This document shows, in pieces, positions 26,139 to 36,130 of a stretch of DNA of 64,000 nt. This DNA is from an uncultured Oscillospiraceae bacterium (GTDB lineage Bacteria > Bacillota > Clostridia > Oscillospirales > Ruminococcaceae). The first letter of the stretch is position 1; every line of letters starts with the position of its first letter. The position numbers and the translations under genes were made by a program. The notes below the pieces were generated by a model, which was not told where the DNA came from, did not search any database, and was given only the letters and a program-made list of their open reading frames with translations. Where the stretch lies: contig CAKSEO010000008.1 in the NCBI GenBank assembly GCA_934446565.1, positions 6,792 through 70,791 on the forward strand, read 5' to 3'.

Positions 26139-26167
26139 TTGCAATTGGCGTTATTATGTGGTAAAAT
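26139..26167 (+). promoter_or_regulatory. Promoter of the S10-spc-alpha ribosomal supercluster
   Basis: TTGCAA (26139-26144), 17 bases, TAAAAT (26162-26167) preceded by ATGTGG. It shares the blocks TTGCAATT and ATGTGGTA with the lysC promoter. A second, weaker AT-rich -10-like stretch (TATAAAAT, about 25989) lies upstream. Confidence 0.7.
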
Positions 26168-26173
26168 AACTGT

Positions 26174-26473
26174 TGGCGGCTGTACTGATGATGTAATTGA
26201 ATCGGGAACAGCCTGAATACAAGAAGGCATAGCGATGATGCCGGAGGTTGCGCGGCTTTGACCGCGGTAATTTCGGCGGAGTATGTCGGACATGCTAGTC
26301 CGGCGGAAGAAGATTTACAGAAAACGTGAGTTTCTTCCCGTACTCGCTGTTAAAGTGTCCGGGATATCCTGGATAACTAACAAGCGGATGTCGGCAAAAA
26401 GAAACACACGGCACAGTGGATTTTTCAAAACAGCTTTTGCCAGCACACTACTAACAGAAGGGGTTGAAAAATC
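26174..26473 (+). promoter_or_regulatory. Long 5' leader of the ribosomal operon
   Basis: About 300 nt separate the promoter from rpsJ with no credible gene inside. It contains several possible stems, for example GTCGGAC/GTCCGGC at about 26285-26304 and GAAGAA/TTTCTTC around 26307-26338. In other bacteria the S10 operon leader binds a ribosomal protein (L4 in E. coli) for feedback control. A similar function is inferred; I cannot match a named leader family by eye. Confidence 0.5.
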
Positions 26474-26785
26474 ATGGCAGCAAATGAGAAGGTAAGGATC
26501 AAGATCAAGGGCTACGAGCACAGCGTAGTTGACGCAGCAGCCAAGAAGATCGTAGAGGCAGCTACCCACAACGGTGCGAGAGTTGCAGGTCCTATCCCGC
26601 TTCCTACAAGCAAGGAAGTAGTTACTATCCTGAGAGCGGTTCACAAGTACAAGGATTCTCGTGAGCAGTTCGAGCTGAGAACTCATAAGCGTCTTATCGA
26701 CGTTATCCGTCCCTCAGCAAAGGCGATCGAAGCTCTCCAGACACTGGAGCTTCCCGCAGGCGTAGAGATTTCAATGGATATCTGA
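26474..26785 (+). CDS. rpsJ: 30S ribosomal protein S10
   Basis: The 103-residue S10 has [20 protein letters not shown] and [11 protein letters not shown], as expected. Besides its place in the 30S head, S10 (NusE) pairs with NusB in transcription antitermination. It is the first gene of the supercluster. The AGAAGGGG site is about ten bases from the ATG, a slightly long spacing. A 121-nt gap with hairpins follows. Confidence 0.98.
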   Translation: MAANEKVRIKIKGYEHSVVDAAAKKIVEAATHNGARVAGPIPLPTSKEVVTILRAVHKYKDSREQFELRTHKRLIDVIRPSAKAIEALQTLELPAGVEISMDI

Positions 26786-26839
26786 TCATAGAGAGCATTG
26801 GAGTTATGTTGGGCGGTGAAACGCTCAACCACTAACCAC

Positions 26840-26880
26840 GCACCATTCCGGTGCATGGTCATGTCGGGAGTCATCCCGAC
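26840..26880 (+). other. Two intercistronic hairpins between rpsJ and rplC
   Basis: Stems GCACC/GGTGC (26840-26854) and GTCGGG/CCCGAC (26863-26880) sit just before the rplC ribosome site. No T-tract follows, so this is not a classic terminator. Confidence 0.6.
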
Positions 26881-26906
26881 CAATAACCAAAGGAGGATTA
26901 GCCGCA

Positions 26907-27539
26907 ATGACAAAGGCAATCATCGGCAAGAAGATCGGCATGACACAGATCTTCGACGAGGCAGGCAAGGTCGTTCCCGTAACAGTTATCGAAGCGGGTC
27001 CCTGCGTAGTAGTTCAGAAGAAGACTACTGAGAACGACGGCTACGAGGCAGTTCAGCTCGGCTTTGGAGATGTAACTCCCAAGCACCTCAACAAGCCTGA
27101 ACAGGGCCACTTCAAGAAGAATGACGTAGCGTTCAAGAAGACACTCAAGGAGTTCCGTCTGGACGACATCAGCGCAGTAAACGTTGGCGATGTTCTGAAG
27201 GCTGACGTTTTCGCCGAGGGCGACGTTATCGACGTTGCAGGCGTAAGCAAGGGCAAGGGCTTCACAGGTGCCATCAAGCGTCACAACCAGCACAGACTCA
27301 AGGAGACCCACGGTTCTGGTCCTGTTGCTAGACAGGCAGGCTCCATGGGCGCATGCTCCAGCCCGTCCAGAATCTTCAAGGGCAAGGGCATGGCAGGTCA
27401 CATGGGTGCTGAGAACGTTACTGTTCAGAACCTGGTAGTTGTAAAGGTTGACGTTGAGAACAACCTCATCGCTGTTAGAGGCGCGGTTCCCGGCCCTAAG
27501 GGCGGCGTTGTTACTATCGTCAACGCAGTTAAAGCATAA
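26907..27539 (+). CDS. rplC: 50S ribosomal protein L3
   Basis: The 210-residue L3 starts [15 protein letters not shown] and has the conserved [12 protein letters not shown] and [16 protein letters not shown] loop that reaches toward the peptidyl transferase centre. L3 is one of the first assembly proteins of the 50S subunit. AGGAGG precedes the ATG. The Gln within QAGSMG would be the methylation site if a PrmB enzyme exists. Confidence 0.98.
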   Translation: MTKAIIGKKIGMTQIFDEAGKVVPVTVIEAGPCVVVQKKTTENDGYEAVQLGFGDVTPKHLNKPEQGHFKKNDVAFKKTLKEFRLDDISAVNVGDVLKADVFAEGDVIDVAGVSKGKGFTGAIKRHNQHRLKETHGSGPVARQAGSMGACSSPSRIFKGKGMAGHMGAENVTVQNLVVVKVDVENNLIAVRGAVPGPKGGVVTIVNAVKA

Positions 27540-27557
27540 GGGAGGAGGACGATAATT

Positions 27558-28181
27558 ATGCCTAAGATCAATGTTGTAGATATGGCGGGTAAGGTCGTTT
27601 CCGAGCTTGAGCTTAACGAAAACGTATTCGGCATCGAGCCGAACAAGACCGCAATGCACTCCGTTGTAGTCAATTACCTCGCAAATCAGCGTCAGGGTAC
27701 TCAGTCCACACTTACCAGAACAGAGGTAAGCGGCGGCGGCAGAAAGCCCTGGAGACAGAAGGGTACCGGTCACGCAAGACAGGGTTCCACAAGATCTCCT
27801 CAGTGGAGACACGGTGGTATCGCCCTCGGCCCGAAGCCCCGTTCCTACAGATTCACTCTGAACAAGAAGGTAAGAAAGCTCGCAATGCTCTCCGCTCTTT
27901 CCTCTAAGGTAAGCGCAAACGAGATGGTAGTTGTAGACGCTATCAAGACCGACGAGTTCAAGACCAAGACTATGGTCGCTATGCTCAAGGCTCTCGAGGC
28001 TGAGAAGAAGACTCTCATCGTTCTCGACGCTGTTGACGCTAAGGTCATCAAGTCCGCTGCAAACATCGAGGGTGTTAAGACCACTCAGTACAACACTCTC
28101 AACGTATATGACATTCTTAACTGCGAGAAGATCGTATTTGCTAAGGGTGCCGTTGAAAAGCTTGAGGAGGTGTACGCATAA
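27558..28181 (+). CDS. rplD: 50S ribosomal protein L4
   Basis: The 207-residue L4 has the extended loop [18 protein letters not shown] that lines the exit tunnel. In E. coli L4 also represses its own operon through the leader, which would fit the long leader upstream. GGGAGGAGG precedes the start, and the stop overlaps the rplW start by one base (TAATG). Confidence 0.98.
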   Translation: MPKINVVDMAGKVVSELELNENVFGIEPNKTAMHSVVVNYLANQRQGTQSTLTRTEVSGGGRKPWRQKGTGHARQGSTRSPQWRHGGIALGPKPRSYRFTLNKKVRKLAMLSALSSKVSANEMVVVDAIKTDEFKTKTMVAMLKALEAEKKTLIVLDAVDAKVIKSAANIEGVKTTQYNTLNVYDILNCEKIVFAKGAVEKLEEVYA

Positions 28182-28477
28182 TGAAGGCTGCTCAGGATAT
28201 CATCATCAAGCCCATCATCACAGAACACAGCATGGAGGCTCTCGCTTCCGGCAAGTACACTTTCAAGGTTGCCAAGGACGCTAACAAGATCGAGATCGCT
28301 AAGGCTGTTGAAACACTCTTCAAGGGTGTCAAGGTAGCGAAGGTGAACACCATCTCCGTTCGCGGCAGACTCAAGAGAATGGGTAGAACTGCTGGTTACA
28401 CTTCCGACTGGAAGAAGGCAATCGTTACCCTCGCAGAAGGCTCCAAGACCATTGAGTTCTTCGACGGAATGATTTAA
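28181..28477 (+). CDS. rplW: 50S ribosomal protein L23
   Basis: The 98-residue L23 starts [16 protein letters not shown] and ends in the conserved [13 protein letters not shown]. It sits at the exit of the peptide tunnel and docks trigger factor and SRP. It is translationally coupled to rplD by a one-base overlap. Confidence 0.98.
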   Translation: MKAAQDIIIKPIITEHSMEALASGKYTFKVAKDANKIEIAKAVETLFKGVKVAKVNTISVRGRLKRMGRTAGYTSDWKKAIVTLAEGSKTIEFFDGMI

Positions 28478-28494
28478 GTAAGGAGTGAAACGAA

Positions 28495-29328
28495 ATGGCT
28501 ATTAAGAATTACAAGCCCGTCAATAACAGCCGTCGTGGCATGACTGTTACTGATTACAGCGGCTTATCAAAGGTAGCTCCTGAAAAGTCACTTCTGGAGC
28601 CCGTTAAGAAGACCGCAGGCCGCAACAGCTACGGTAGGATCACCGTTAGACACATCGGCGGCGGCAACAGAAAGAAGTATCGTGTTATCGACTTCAAGAG
28701 AGACAAGCAGGGCATGAACGCTACTGTTACAACTCTTGAGTACGATCCTAACAGATCTGCTTTCATCGCTCTCGTTACCTACGAGGATGGCGAGAAGAGA
28801 TATATCATCGCTCCTGACGGCCTGAAGGTCGGCGACACCGTTCGCGCAGGCAGCGACGCTGATATCAAGCCCGGCAACGCTCTTGCACTGGCTGATATCC
28901 CTGTTGGTACCGTTATCCACAACATCGAGATGCACCCTGGTAAGGGCGCACAGATGGTTCGTTCCGCCGGCAACATGGCTCAGCTCATGGCTAAGGAGAA
29001 CGGCATGGCTCTGATCCGCCTCCCCAGCGGCGAGCTCAGAAACGTTGCAGTTAACTGCATGGCTTCTATCGGTACCGTTTCTAACCTCGATCACGAGAAC
29101 GTTAACCTCGGTAAGGCTGGTAGAACTCGTCACCTCGGCGTTCGCCCGACCGTTCGTGGTTCTGTAATGAACCCGAATGACCACCCGCACGGTGGTGGTG
29201 AGGGTAAGTCCCCTGTTGGACGTCCCGGCCCTGTAACTCCTTGGGGCAAGCCCGCTCTTGGCTACAAGACCAGAAGCACCAAGAAGTCCTCTAACAAGTT
29301 CATCGTTAAGAGAAGAAACTCCAAGTAA
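28495..29328 (+). CDS. rplB: 50S ribosomal protein L2
   Basis: The 277-residue L2 has [12 protein letters not shown] at the start, [15 protein letters not shown], and the C-terminal [17 protein letters not shown] with the His important for peptidyl transferase function. It is needed for subunit association. AGGAG lies upstream of the ATG. A 181-nt non-coding gap follows before rpsS. Confidence 0.98.
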   Translation: MAIKNYKPVNNSRRGMTVTDYSGLSKVAPEKSLLEPVKKTAGRNSYGRITVRHIGGGNRKKYRVIDFKRDKQGMNATVTTLEYDPNRSAFIALVTYEDGEKRYIIAPDGLKVGDTVRAGSDADIKPGNALALADIPVGTVIHNIEMHPGKGAQMVRSAGNMAQLMAKENGMALIRLPSGELRNVAVNCMASIGTVSNLDHENVNLGKAGRTRHLGVRPTVRGSVMNPNDHPHGGGEGKSPVGRPGPVTPWGKPALGYKTRSTKKSSNKFIVKRRNSK

Positions 29329-29337
29329 TCCCGGTTC

Positions 29338-29372
29338 GCTTTCCTCCCCTGCCCCGCGCAGGGTGAGAAAGC
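29338..29372 (+). other. Intercistronic hairpin between rplB and rpsS
   Basis: Inner stem CCCTGC/GCAGGG (29347-29363) within outer GCTTTC/GAAAGC arms. The remaining 140 bases of this gap show no gene. There is no T-tract. Confidence 0.6.
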
Positions 29373-29509
29373 ACCATGATACCATAACCCAAAAGTTGCT
29401 GTTAATAAGAACAGCGTTGCACATCATTAATAAGGTTGTGCGTAAAACGTCATCGGCGAGTGCCGCTGCTCATTAACTTGCAGCTAAACTTGAAAGGAAT
29501 TATTTAGAC

Positions 29510-29788
29510 ATGGGAAGAAGTATTAAAAAGGGACCTTACGTCCAGGAAGCTCTCTACAAGAGAGTTCTGGCAATGAACGAAGCAGGCGAGAAGAAGGTTC
29601 TCAAGACATGGAGCCGTTCCTCTACAATATTCCCTGACTTCGTAGGTCACACATTCGCAGTTCACGACGGCAGAAAGCATGTTCCGGTATACGTTACCGA
29701 GGATATGGTCGGCCACAAGCTCGGTGAGTTCGCTCCCACAAGAACCTTTAAGGGTCACATTGGAAGCAAGACCACAGGCAAGAAGTAA
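29510..29788 (+). CDS. rpsS: 30S ribosomal protein S19
   Basis: The 92-residue S19 has [18 protein letters not shown] and [17 protein letters not shown], followed by [16 protein letters not shown]. It binds 16S rRNA with S13 in the 30S head near the A site. AAAGGAA is the ribosome site. Confidence 0.98.
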   Translation: MGRSIKKGPYVQEALYKRVLAMNEAGEKKVLKTWSRSSTIFPDFVGHTFAVHDGRKHVPVYVTEDMVGHKLGEFAPTRTFKGHIGSKTTGKK

Positions 29789-29800
29789 GGAGGAGAAATA

Positions 29801-30136
29801 ATGGAAGCTAGAGCTGAACTCAGACAGGTCCGCATTTCTCCGAGAAAGGTCGGCATCGTTCTCGACCTCATCAGAAACAAGCCTGTTGAAATCGCATTCG
29901 CAACTCTCAAGAACACCCCTAAGTCCGCTTGTGAGCCTCTCGAGAAGCTCCTCAAGTCCGCTGTTGCTAACGCAGAGAACAATCACAACATGGACACCAG
30001 CCGCCTTTACGTTTCCGAAGCATTCGTAGGCGCAGGCGTAACACTCAAGCGTATCAGACCGAAGGATCACGGACGCGCTCACAGAATTCTCAAGAGAACG
30101 TCCAACATCGTGCTGGTTGTTAAAGAAGCGGAATAA
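29801..30136 (+). CDS. rplV: 50S ribosomal protein L22
   Basis: The 111-residue L22 has the conserved [18 protein letters not shown] start and a beta-hairpin region ending [19 protein letters not shown], which lines the exit tunnel near the macrolide site. AGGAGG precedes the ATG and the gap to rpsS is 12 bases. Confidence 0.98.
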   Translation: MEARAELRQVRISPRKVGIVLDLIRNKPVEIAFATLKNTPKSACEPLEKLLKSAVANAENNHNMDTSRLYVSEAFVGAGVTLKRIRPKDHGRAHRILKRTSNIVLVVKEAE

Positions 30137-30150
30137 GGAGGAGAATAACA

Positions 30151-30909
30151 ATGGGACAGAAGGTTAATCCACATGGTCTCAGAGTGGGTGTAATCAAGGA
30201 TTGGGATTCTCGCTGGTTCGCGAGCAAGGCAACCTTCGGTGACACACTCGTTGAAGACTATAAGATCCGTGAGCTTCTGAAGAAGAAGCTTTACAAGGCT
30301 GGCGTTCCCTCGATCGAGATCGAGAGATCCGGCGATAAGGTAACTATCTGCATCTCCTGCGCAAAGCCCGGTATGGTTATCGGCGCTAAGGGCGCAGAGG
30401 TCGACAAGCTCAAGGCAGAGATGGAGAAGTTCACCGGCAAGAAGGTAGACATCAAGATCATCGAGGTAAAGAACCCCGATATGAACGCTCAGCTCGTTGC
30501 AGAGAACATCGCGCAGCAGCTCGAGGGTCGTGTTTCCTTCAGACGTGCTATGAAGTCCGTTATCGGCAGAACCATGAAGTCCGGCGCTAAGGGTATCAAG
30601 ACCATGGTAGCTGGCCGTCTGGGCGGTGCCGAGATCGCTCGTACAGAGAGCTATCATGAGGGTACTATCCCGCTTCAGACTCTCCGTGCTGACATCGACT
30701 ACGGCGTAGCAAGAGCAAACACAACTTACGGCGTTATCGGCGTTAAGGTTTGGATCTACAAGGGCGAAGTCCTCAAGGGCGAGCTCCCTGTTCAGAGAGC
30801 AGAAAGACCCGACAGACGCAGACGCGATGACAGAAACAATGGCAGAGGTCGCGACGACAGACGTCCTCGCAGAGAAAGAGCACCTAGAAGAGAAGGGGGT
30901 AACGACTAA
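30151..30909 (+). CDS. rpsC: 30S ribosomal protein S3
   Basis: The 252-residue S3 has [18 protein letters not shown], a KH RNA-binding domain ([14 protein letters not shown]) and the C-terminal domain with [12 protein letters not shown]. The last 35 residues form an Arg/Asp-rich tail ([20 protein letters not shown]), longer than in E. coli. S3 is part of the mRNA entry site. Its stop overlaps the rplP start by one base. Confidence 0.98.
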   Translation: MGQKVNPHGLRVGVIKDWDSRWFASKATFGDTLVEDYKIRELLKKKLYKAGVPSIEIERSGDKVTICISCAKPGMVIGAKGAEVDKLKAEMEKFTGKKVDIKIIEVKNPDMNAQLVAENIAQQLEGRVSFRRAMKSVIGRTMKSGAKGIKTMVAGRLGGAEIARTESYHEGTIPLQTLRADIDYGVARANTTYGVIGVKVWIYKGEVLKGELPVQRAERPDRRRRDDRNNGRGRDDRRPRRERAPRREGGND

Positions 30910-31331
30910 TGCTGCTTCCTAAGAGAGTAAAGTACAGAAGAGTACAGAGAGGCCGCCGTACCGGTATCGCCACAAGAGGCAACAAGGTATCTAACGGTGA
31001 GTATGGCCTGCAGGCACTTGAGGCCGCATGGATCAAGTCCAATCAGATCGAGGCTGCCCGTATCGCTATGACTCGTTACATCAAGCGTGGCGGTCAGGTA
31101 TGGATCAAGATATTCCCCGACAAGCCCGTAACTGATAAGCCCCTGGGAGTTCGAATGGGTTCCGGTAAGGGCGCTCCTGAGTACTGGGTAGCTGTTGTAA
31201 AGCCCGGCAGAGTTATGTTTGAGATCGCCGGCGTTCCCGAGGAGACTGCACGCGAGGCTATGCGTCTTGCAATGCACAAGCTCCCGATCAAGTGCAAGTT
31301 TGTTAAGAAGGAAGACGGAGGTGAGCTTTAA
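30909..31331 (+). CDS. rplP: 50S ribosomal protein L16
   Basis: The 140-residue L16 has [20 protein letters not shown] and [20 protein letters not shown]. It lies near the A-site tRNA elbow. It overlaps both neighbours by one base (TAATG), indicating tight coupling of rpsC-rplP-rpmC. Confidence 0.98.
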   Translation: MLLPKRVKYRRVQRGRRTGIATRGNKVSNGEYGLQALEAAWIKSNQIEAARIAMTRYIKRGGQVWIKIFPDKPVTDKPLGVRMGSGKGAPEYWVAVVKPGRVMFEIAGVPEETAREAMRLAMHKLPIKCKFVKKEDGGEL

Positions 31332-31531
31332 TGAAGGCTTCAGAACTGGTATATCTCTCGGAGACAGAGCTCGACACTAAGCTCGCTGAACTCAAGCAGG
31401 AGCTTTTCAACCTGCGCTTCCAGCTTGCCGTTAACCAGCTCGACAACCCCACAAGAATCAAGGCTGTCAAGAAGGACATCGCGCGCATCAAGACCATTCA
31501 GCGTCAGCGCCAGATCGCGGCAAACAATTGA
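31331..31531 (+). CDS. rpmC: 50S ribosomal protein L29
   Basis: The 66-residue L29 is helical, with [20 protein letters not shown] and the conserved [19 protein letters not shown]. It sits beside L23 at the tunnel exit. Its start overlaps the rplP stop. Confidence 0.97.
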   Translation: MKASELVYLSETELDTKLAELKQELFNLRFQLAVNQLDNPTRIKAVKKDIARIKTIQRQRQIAANN

Positions 31532-31553
31532 GGAAGGAGGATAAGAACTAAAC

Positions 31554-31808
31554 ATGGAAAGAGCTTTAAGAAAGACCAGAGTTGGTAGAGTAGTAAGCAA
31601 CAAGATGGACAAGACTATCGTCGTAGCCATCGAGGACAACGTTCGTCATCCTCTTTACAAGAAGATCGTGAAGCGTACAATCAAGCTGAAGGCTCATGAT
31701 GAACAGAACACATGCGGAATAGGCGACAGAGTTGAGATCATGGAGACTCGCCCCCTTTCCAAGGATAAGAGATGGCGCCTTGTTAACGTCATCGAGCGCG
31801 CTAAGTAA
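31554..31808 (+). CDS. rpsQ: 30S ribosomal protein S17
   Basis: The 84-residue S17 has [39 protein letters not shown], and [20 protein letters not shown]. It is an OB-fold protein that binds 16S rRNA early in assembly. AGGAGG is upstream. Confidence 0.98.
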   Translation: MERALRKTRVGRVVSNKMDKTIVVAIEDNVRHPLYKKIVKRTIKLKAHDEQNTCGIGDRVEIMETRPLSKDKRWRLVNVIERAK

Positions 31809-31831
31809 TTCTACGAAAGGAGTAGCATAAC

Positions 31832-32200
31832 ATGATCCAGATGCAGACACTGCTCAAGGTCGCTGACAACACCGGCGCCAAGGAGCTCATGTGTATCAGA
31901 GTGCTCGGCGGTACTCGCAGAAAGTATGCGAATATCGGCGACGTTATCATTGCTTCCGTCAGAAAAGCTACACCCGGCGGCGTTGTAAAGAAGGGCGACG
32001 TAGTTAAGTGCGTTGTCGTTCGTTCCGCAAAGGGTCTCAGACGTGACGACGGAACATATATCCGCTTCGATGAAAACGCAGCGGTTATCATCAAGGAGGA
32101 CAAAAATCCGAAGGGAACTCGTATTTTTGGGCCGGTAGCAAGAGAGCTGCGTGACAAGGACTTCACAAAGATCCTGTCCCTCGCTCCCGAAGTACTTTAA
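31832..32200 (+). CDS. rplN: 50S ribosomal protein L14
   Basis: The 122-residue L14 has [19 protein letters not shown], the signature [14 protein letters not shown], and ends [17 protein letters not shown]. It contributes to the subunit interface and is the RsfS silencing-factor target. First gene of the spc part. Confidence 0.98.
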   Translation: MIQMQTLLKVADNTGAKELMCIRVLGGTRRKYANIGDVIIASVRKATPGGVVKKGDVVKCVVVRSAKGLRRDDGTYIRFDENAAVIIKEDKNPKGTRIFGPVARELRDKDFTKILSLAPEVL

Positions 32201-32216
32201 GGAGGACCTGCCGATT

Positions 32217-32537
32217 ATGAATAGCTTAAATATTAAAACCGGTGATAAGGTTCAGGTTATCAGCGGCGCTGATAAGGGCAAGCAGGGTAAGATCGTTACC
32301 GTTTCCGCTAAGGAGAACAAGGTTATCGTCGAAGGCGTTAACATGGTAACAAAGCACGTTAAGCCCAAGCAGGCTGGTCAGCTCGGCGGCAGAGTTCAGG
32401 CTGAGGGTGCGCTTTACGCTTCCAAGGTTCAGCTCGTTTGCCCCAAGTGCGACAAGCTTACAAGAGTCGCTCACAAGATTGAGGATGGCAAGAAGATCAG
32501 AGTTTGCAAGCACTGCGGCGCAGAGCTCAAGTACTGA
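32217..32537 (+). CDS. rplX: 50S ribosomal protein L24 with zinc-ribbon-like C-terminus
   Basis: The 106-residue L24 starts at the ATG at 32217 (AAGGAGG upstream); the longer frame from 32151 runs back into rplN. A KOW motif (TGDKVQVISGADKGKQGK) is followed by a C-terminal part with two CxxC pairs, CPKCDKLTRV and CKHCGAELKY, which could hold a zinc ion, a feature found in some bacterial L24 proteins. L24 initiates 50S assembly. Confidence 0.97.
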   Translation: MNSLNIKTGDKVQVISGADKGKQGKIVTVSAKENKVIVEGVNMVTKHVKPKQAGQLGGRVQAEGALYASKVQLVCPKCDKLTRVAHKIEDGKKIRVCKHCGAELKY

Positions 32538-32565
32538 TATTGCCTGAGATCGGTCGGATACAAGG

Positions 32566-32592
32566 AATGCTCCCTCCGCGGAGCGGAGCATT
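32566..32592 (+). other. Intercistronic hairpin between rplX and rplE
   Basis: Stem AATGCTCC/GGAGCATT with an inner CTCCGCGGAG palindrome and no T-tract, 30 bases before rplE. Confidence 0.65.
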
Positions 32593-32622
32593 AAAATCCG
32601 GCTGTCAGATAGGAGTATTGAT

Positions 32623-33162
32623 ATGGCAAGAATGAAGGATTTCTACAAGGAAACCGTTGCCCCCGCGCTCTTCAAGAAGTTCGGCTACAAGTCTGTTATG
32701 CAGATCCCGAAGCTTGACAAGATCGTTGTAAACGTTGCTTGCGGCGAGGCAAAGGAAAATCACAAGATCATCGAGAACGTTATGTCTGAGCTCGCTCAGA
32801 TCACTGGTCAGAAGCCGGTTGAGTGCCGTTCCAAGAAGGCAGTCGCTAACTTCAAGCTCAGAGAGGGTCAGGTCATCGGTGTTAAGGTAACACTGAGAGG
32901 CGAGATCATGTACGAGTTCCTCGACAGACTGTTTAACGTTGCTCTCCCCCGTGTACGCGACTTCAGAGGTATCAACGCTAATTCCTTCGACGGCAGAGGT
33001 AACTACTCTTTCGGTCTGAAGGAGCAGATCATCTTCCCGGAGATCGACTTCGACAAGATCGAGGCTACACGCGGCATGGACATCAACTTTGTAACCACTG
33101 CAAAGACTGATGAGGAAGCAAGAGAGCTGCTCACCCTGATGGGCGCTCCTTTTGAGAAGTAA
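32623..33162 (+). CDS. rplE: 50S ribosomal protein L5
   Basis: The 179-residue L5 has [37 protein letters not shown], and a C-terminal [19 protein letters not shown]. It binds 5S rRNA with L18 and contacts the P-site tRNA. AGGAG precedes the ATG. Confidence 0.98.
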   Translation: MARMKDFYKETVAPALFKKFGYKSVMQIPKLDKIVVNVACGEAKENHKIIENVMSELAQITGQKPVECRSKKAVANFKLREGQVIGVKVTLRGEIMYEFLDRLFNVALPRVRDFRGINANSFDGRGNYSFGLKEQIIFPEIDFDKIEATRGMDINFVTTAKTDEEARELLTLMGAPFEK

Positions 33163-33182
33163 GAAAGGACGAAGGAAAACTT

Positions 33183-33368
33183 ATGGCTAAGAAGTCAATG
33201 ATAGCTAAGCAGCAGAGAGCGCCGAAATTTTCCACTCGCGCCTACAACAGATGCAAGATCTGCGGCAGACCCCATTCTTATATGCGCAAGTTCGGCATCT
33301 GCAGAATCTGCTTCAGAGAGCTTGCTTACAAGGGTCAGATCCCTGGCGTGAAGAAGGCAAGCTGGTAA
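33183..33368 (+). CDS. rpsZ: 30S ribosomal protein S14, zinc type
   Basis: The 61-residue short S14 has two CxxC pairs (CKICGRPH and CRICF), so it is the zinc-binding (type Z) form typical of Gram-positives. The zinc-free paralogue made on zinc starvation is not in this window. It lies in the 30S head. Confidence 0.98.
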   Translation: MAKKSMIAKQQRAPKFSTRAYNRCKICGRPHSYMRKFGICRICFRELAYKGQIPGVKKASW

Positions 33369-33417
33369 TAACCACAGGAACGTCGATCAAATCAGTTCCA
33401 TCACAATTTGTTCCCTC

Positions 33418-33450
33418 GCCGGACGGGTTTTGTTTCAATAAAAGTCCGGC
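33418..33450 (+). other. Intercistronic hairpin between rpsZ and rpsH
   Basis: Stem GCCGGAC/GTCCGGC with a 19-base loop, in a 168-nt gap otherwise without recognisable content. No T-tract. Confidence 0.6.
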
Positions 33451-33536
33451 TTAAATATCAGCTCCGATAAGGAGCAATCATGTAAGTACGACGGACAATT
33501 CGGTTCCGTAACGGCTTTCGTATAGGAGGTAAACGA

Positions 33537-33935
33537 ATGCAGATCACTGATACCATCGCAGATATGCTTACGAGAATCCGTAACGCAAACTCCGCGAAGC
33601 ACGCCTCTGTTGATATCCCCGCGTCTAACCTCAAGAAGCAGATAGCTCAGATCCTTCTGGATGAGGGCTACATCAAGAGCTTCAAGGTTATCGACGATAA
33701 CAAGCAGGGCATCATCAGAGTCAATCTCAAGTACACAGACACAAGAGCTCAGGTTATCACCGGCCTCCGCCGTGTTTCCAAGCCTGGTCTGAGAATCTAC
33801 TCTAACTGCAAGGATATGCCTAAGGTAATGAAGGGCCTCGGTATCGCTATCGTGTCCACTTCCAAGGGCATCATGACTGACAAGAAGGCTCGCGAGCTCA
33901 ATGTCGGCGGCGAAGTCCTTGCATTCATCTGGTAA
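33537..33935 (+). CDS. rpsH: 30S ribosomal protein S8
   Basis: The 132-residue S8 has [20 protein letters not shown] and ends with [17 protein letters not shown] followed by GGEVLAFIW. In E. coli S8 is the translational repressor of the spc operon, binding near rplE. AGGAGG lies upstream. Confidence 0.98.
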   Translation: MQITDTIADMLTRIRNANSAKHASVDIPASNLKKQIAQILLDEGYIKSFKVIDDNKQGIIRVNLKYTDTRAQVITGLRRVSKPGLRIYSNCKDMPKVMKGLGIAIVSTSKGIMTDKKARELNVGGEVLAFIW

Positions 33936-33949
33936 GGAGGAATAGTAAT

Positions 33950-34495
33950 ATGTCAAGAATTGGTAAGAAGCCCGTTGCTATTCCCGCAGGTGTGGAAGTA
34001 AATATCGACGGCTCCGTAGTTACAGTAAAGGGTCCCAAGGGCACCCTCACCAAGGAATTCAATCACCTTATGAAGATCTCCAAGCAGGGCGACGAAGTTA
34101 TCGTAGAGCGTCCTGATGACGAGAACCTCAGCAAGTCCCTCCACGGTCTGACAAGAACACTCATCCACAACATGGTTGAAGGTGTTACAAACGGTTTCTC
34201 CAAGGAACTGAAGATCAACGGTGTAGGTTACAGATGCCAGAAGAGCGGCAAGACCGTTAATCTGACCCTCGGTTTCTCTCACCCCGTTACAGTTTCTGAC
34301 TCCGAAGATATCACTCTCGATGTTCCGGATCCCAACACCATCATCGTAAAGGGTATCGACAAGCAGAAGGTTGGTCAGATCGCTTCTGAGATCAGAGGCA
34401 AGCGTCCTCCTGAGCCTTACAAGGGCAAGGGCATCAAGTATGCAAACGAAGTTATCCGCCGCAAGGAAGGTAAAGCAGGTAAGGGTAAGAAGTAA
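33950..34495 (+). CDS. rplF: 50S ribosomal protein L6
   Basis: The 181-residue L6 has [36 protein letters not shown], and the signature [20 protein letters not shown]. It sits at the factor-binding region of the 50S subunit. The gap from rpsH is 14 bases, with AGGAGG. Confidence 0.98.
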   Translation: MSRIGKKPVAIPAGVEVNIDGSVVTVKGPKGTLTKEFNHLMKISKQGDEVIVERPDDENLSKSLHGLTRTLIHNMVEGVTNGFSKELKINGVGYRCQKSGKTVNLTLGFSHPVTVSDSEDITLDVPDPNTIIVKGIDKQKVGQIASEIRGKRPPEPYKGKGIKYANEVIRRKEGKAGKGKK

Positions 34496-34522
34496 TTCCC
34501 ACAACGAAAGGACTGAAAATAA

Positions 34523-34882
34523 ATGGTTAAAATTATCGACAAGAACAAGAGCAGAATCCGCCGTCACAAGCGTGTTCGTTCTAAGATCACCGGTACCGCA
34601 GAGTGCCCGCGTCTTAACGTTTTCCGTTCTTCTCAGCACATTTACGCTCAGGTCATTGACGACGTAAAGGGCGTTACACTTGCAGCTGCTTCTTCCACCG
34701 AGAAGGGCTTCGAGGGCTTCGGCGGCAATGTTGAGGCTGCTAAGAAGGTTGGCCAGATGATCGCCGAGAAGGCTAAGGCTGCTGGTATCACCGATGTCGT
34801 TTTCGACAGAGGCGGTTATGTATACCACGGCAGAGTTGCCGCTCTCGCTGAAGGCGCAAGAGAAGGCGGACTTAATTTCTAA
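34523..34882 (+). CDS. rplR: 50S ribosomal protein L18
   Basis: The 119-residue L18 has a basic N-terminus ([20 protein letters not shown]), [18 protein letters not shown], and ends with [19 protein letters not shown]. It binds 5S rRNA. Confidence 0.98.
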   Translation: MVKIIDKNKSRIRRHKRVRSKITGTAECPRLNVFRSSQHIYAQVIDDVKGVTLAAASSTEKGFEGFGGNVEAAKKVGQMIAEKAKAAGITDVVFDRGGYVYHGRVAALAEGAREGGLNF

Positions 34883-34899
34883 TAAGGAGGGACACAGAC

Positions 34900-35400
34900 T
34901 TGGCACTTTTAGACGCAAACAATTACGAGCTCAACGAGAAAGTTGTTGCTATAAACCGCGTTTCCAAGACCGTTAAGGGCGGACGTATCATGAAGTTCTC
35001 CGCTCTGGTAGTTGTCGGCGACGGCAACGGCGTTGTAGGCTTCGGCATGGGCAAATCCAACGAAGTTCCGGACGCTATCCGCAAGGGTCTTGAGGACGCT
35101 AAGAAGAATCTTCACAAGATCGCCCTCAAGGGAACAACGATTCCCCACGAGGTTACTGGTAAGTTCGGTGCAGGCGCAGTTCTGATGCGTCCGGCTCCCG
35201 AGGGTACCGGCGTTATCGCAGGCGGTCCTGTTCGTGCAGTCATCGAGATGGCTGGCATCAAGAACATCCGTACAAAGTCCCTGCGTTCCAACAACCCCTG
35301 CAACGTTGTTCGCGCAACAATGGAGGGTCTGACTTCGCTCAGAACCGCAGAGGAAGTTGCTGCTCTCAGAGGCAAGACCGTTAAGGAAATTGTAGGCTAA
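34900..35400 (+). CDS. rpsE: 30S ribosomal protein S5
   Basis: The 166-residue S5 starts at TTG (34900) after AAGGAGG; no ATG suits. It has [38 protein letters not shown] and [18 protein letters not shown]5 shapes decoding accuracy and the mRNA entry helicase. The TTG start is unusual for so highly expressed a gene and may tune yield. Confidence 0.97.
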   Translation: MALLDANNYELNEKVVAINRVSKTVKGGRIMKFSALVVVGDGNGVVGFGMGKSNEVPDAIRKGLEDAKKNLHKIALKGTTIPHEVTGKFGAGAVLMRPAPEGTGVIAGGPVRAVIEMAGIKNIRTKSLRSNNPCNVVRATMEGLTSLRTAEEVAALRGKTVKEIVG

Positions 35401-35422
35401 GCAGTACGAAAGGAAGAATAAC

Positions 35423-35599
35423 ATGGCTCTTAAAATCACACTTGTACGCTCTTTAAACAGCTGCAAGAAGAATCAGATCGCCACTGCGTATTCCCTTGGA
35501 CTGCGCAAGATGAATTCTGAGACTACCCAGCCCGACAACGCGGCTACAAAGGGTAAAATCAAGACTATCGCTCACCTTGTAAAGGTTGAAGAGGTTTGA
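35423..35599 (+). CDS. rpmD: 50S ribosomal protein L30
   Basis: A 58-residue gene translated by eye: MALKITLVRSLNSCKKNQIA, followed by TAYSLGLRKMNSETTQPDN and KTIAHLVKVEEV. These match bacterial L30. AAAGGAAG precedes the ATG. The gap to rplO holds a hairpin. Confidence 0.96.
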   Translation: MALKITLVRSLNSCKKNQIATAYSLGLRKMNSETTQPDNAATKGKIKTIAHLVKVEEV

Positions 35600-35614
35600 T
35601 TTCAACGGGATGCG

Positions 35615-35630
35615 CCCGGCTCGCGCCGGG
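35615..35630 (+). other. Intercistronic hairpin between rpmD and rplO
   Basis: Compact stem CCCGGC/GCCGGG with a TCGC tetraloop-sized loop, 15 bases after the rpmD stop. It has no T-tract. Confidence 0.65.
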
Positions 35631-35686
35631 AGGTTCCCACAAATTCTAATTACACTTAATCCACATTTACTAGGGGGTGCAAAGTT

Positions 35687-36130
35687 ATGAAGCTTTACGA
35701 ATTACAGCCCGCTGAAGGCTCTGTAAAGGACGTTAAGCGTATCGGCCGTGGTCATGGTTCCGGCAACGGCAAGACAGCCGGCAAGGGACACAAGGGTCAG
35801 AAGGCTCGTTCCGGCGGTTCTATCAGACCTGGCTTTGAAGGCGGTCAGATGCCTCTCCAGAGAAGAATCCCTAAGAGAGGTTTCCACAACATCTTTGCGG
35901 TTGAATATGCAACTGTAAACGTATCCGACCTGGAGGCACGTTTTGAAAACGGTGCTGTTGTTGACGCTGCTGCTCTTGTTGAGAGCGGTGCAATCAAGAA
36001 CGCCAAGGACGGTATCAAGATCCTCGGCAACGGCGAACTCACCAAGAGCCTTACTGTAAAGGCTGCTAAGTTCACCGCTGGTGCTCAGGAAAAAATTGAA
36101 AAGGCAGGCGGAAAGGCTGAGGTGATCTAA
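35687..36130 (+). CDS. rplO: 50S ribosomal protein L15
   Basis: The 147-residue L15 has [20 protein letters not shown] and [19 protein letters not shown]. It is a late assembly protein of the 50S subunit. GGGGGTG precedes the ATG, and its stop overlaps the secY start by one base. Confidence 0.98.
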   Translation: MKLYELQPAEGSVKDVKRIGRGHGSGNGKTAGKGHKGQKARSGGSIRPGFEGGQMPLQRRIPKRGFHNIFAVEYATVNVSDLEARFENGAVVDAAALVESGAIKNAKDGIKILGNGELTKSLTVKAAKFTAGAQEKIEKAGGKAEVI

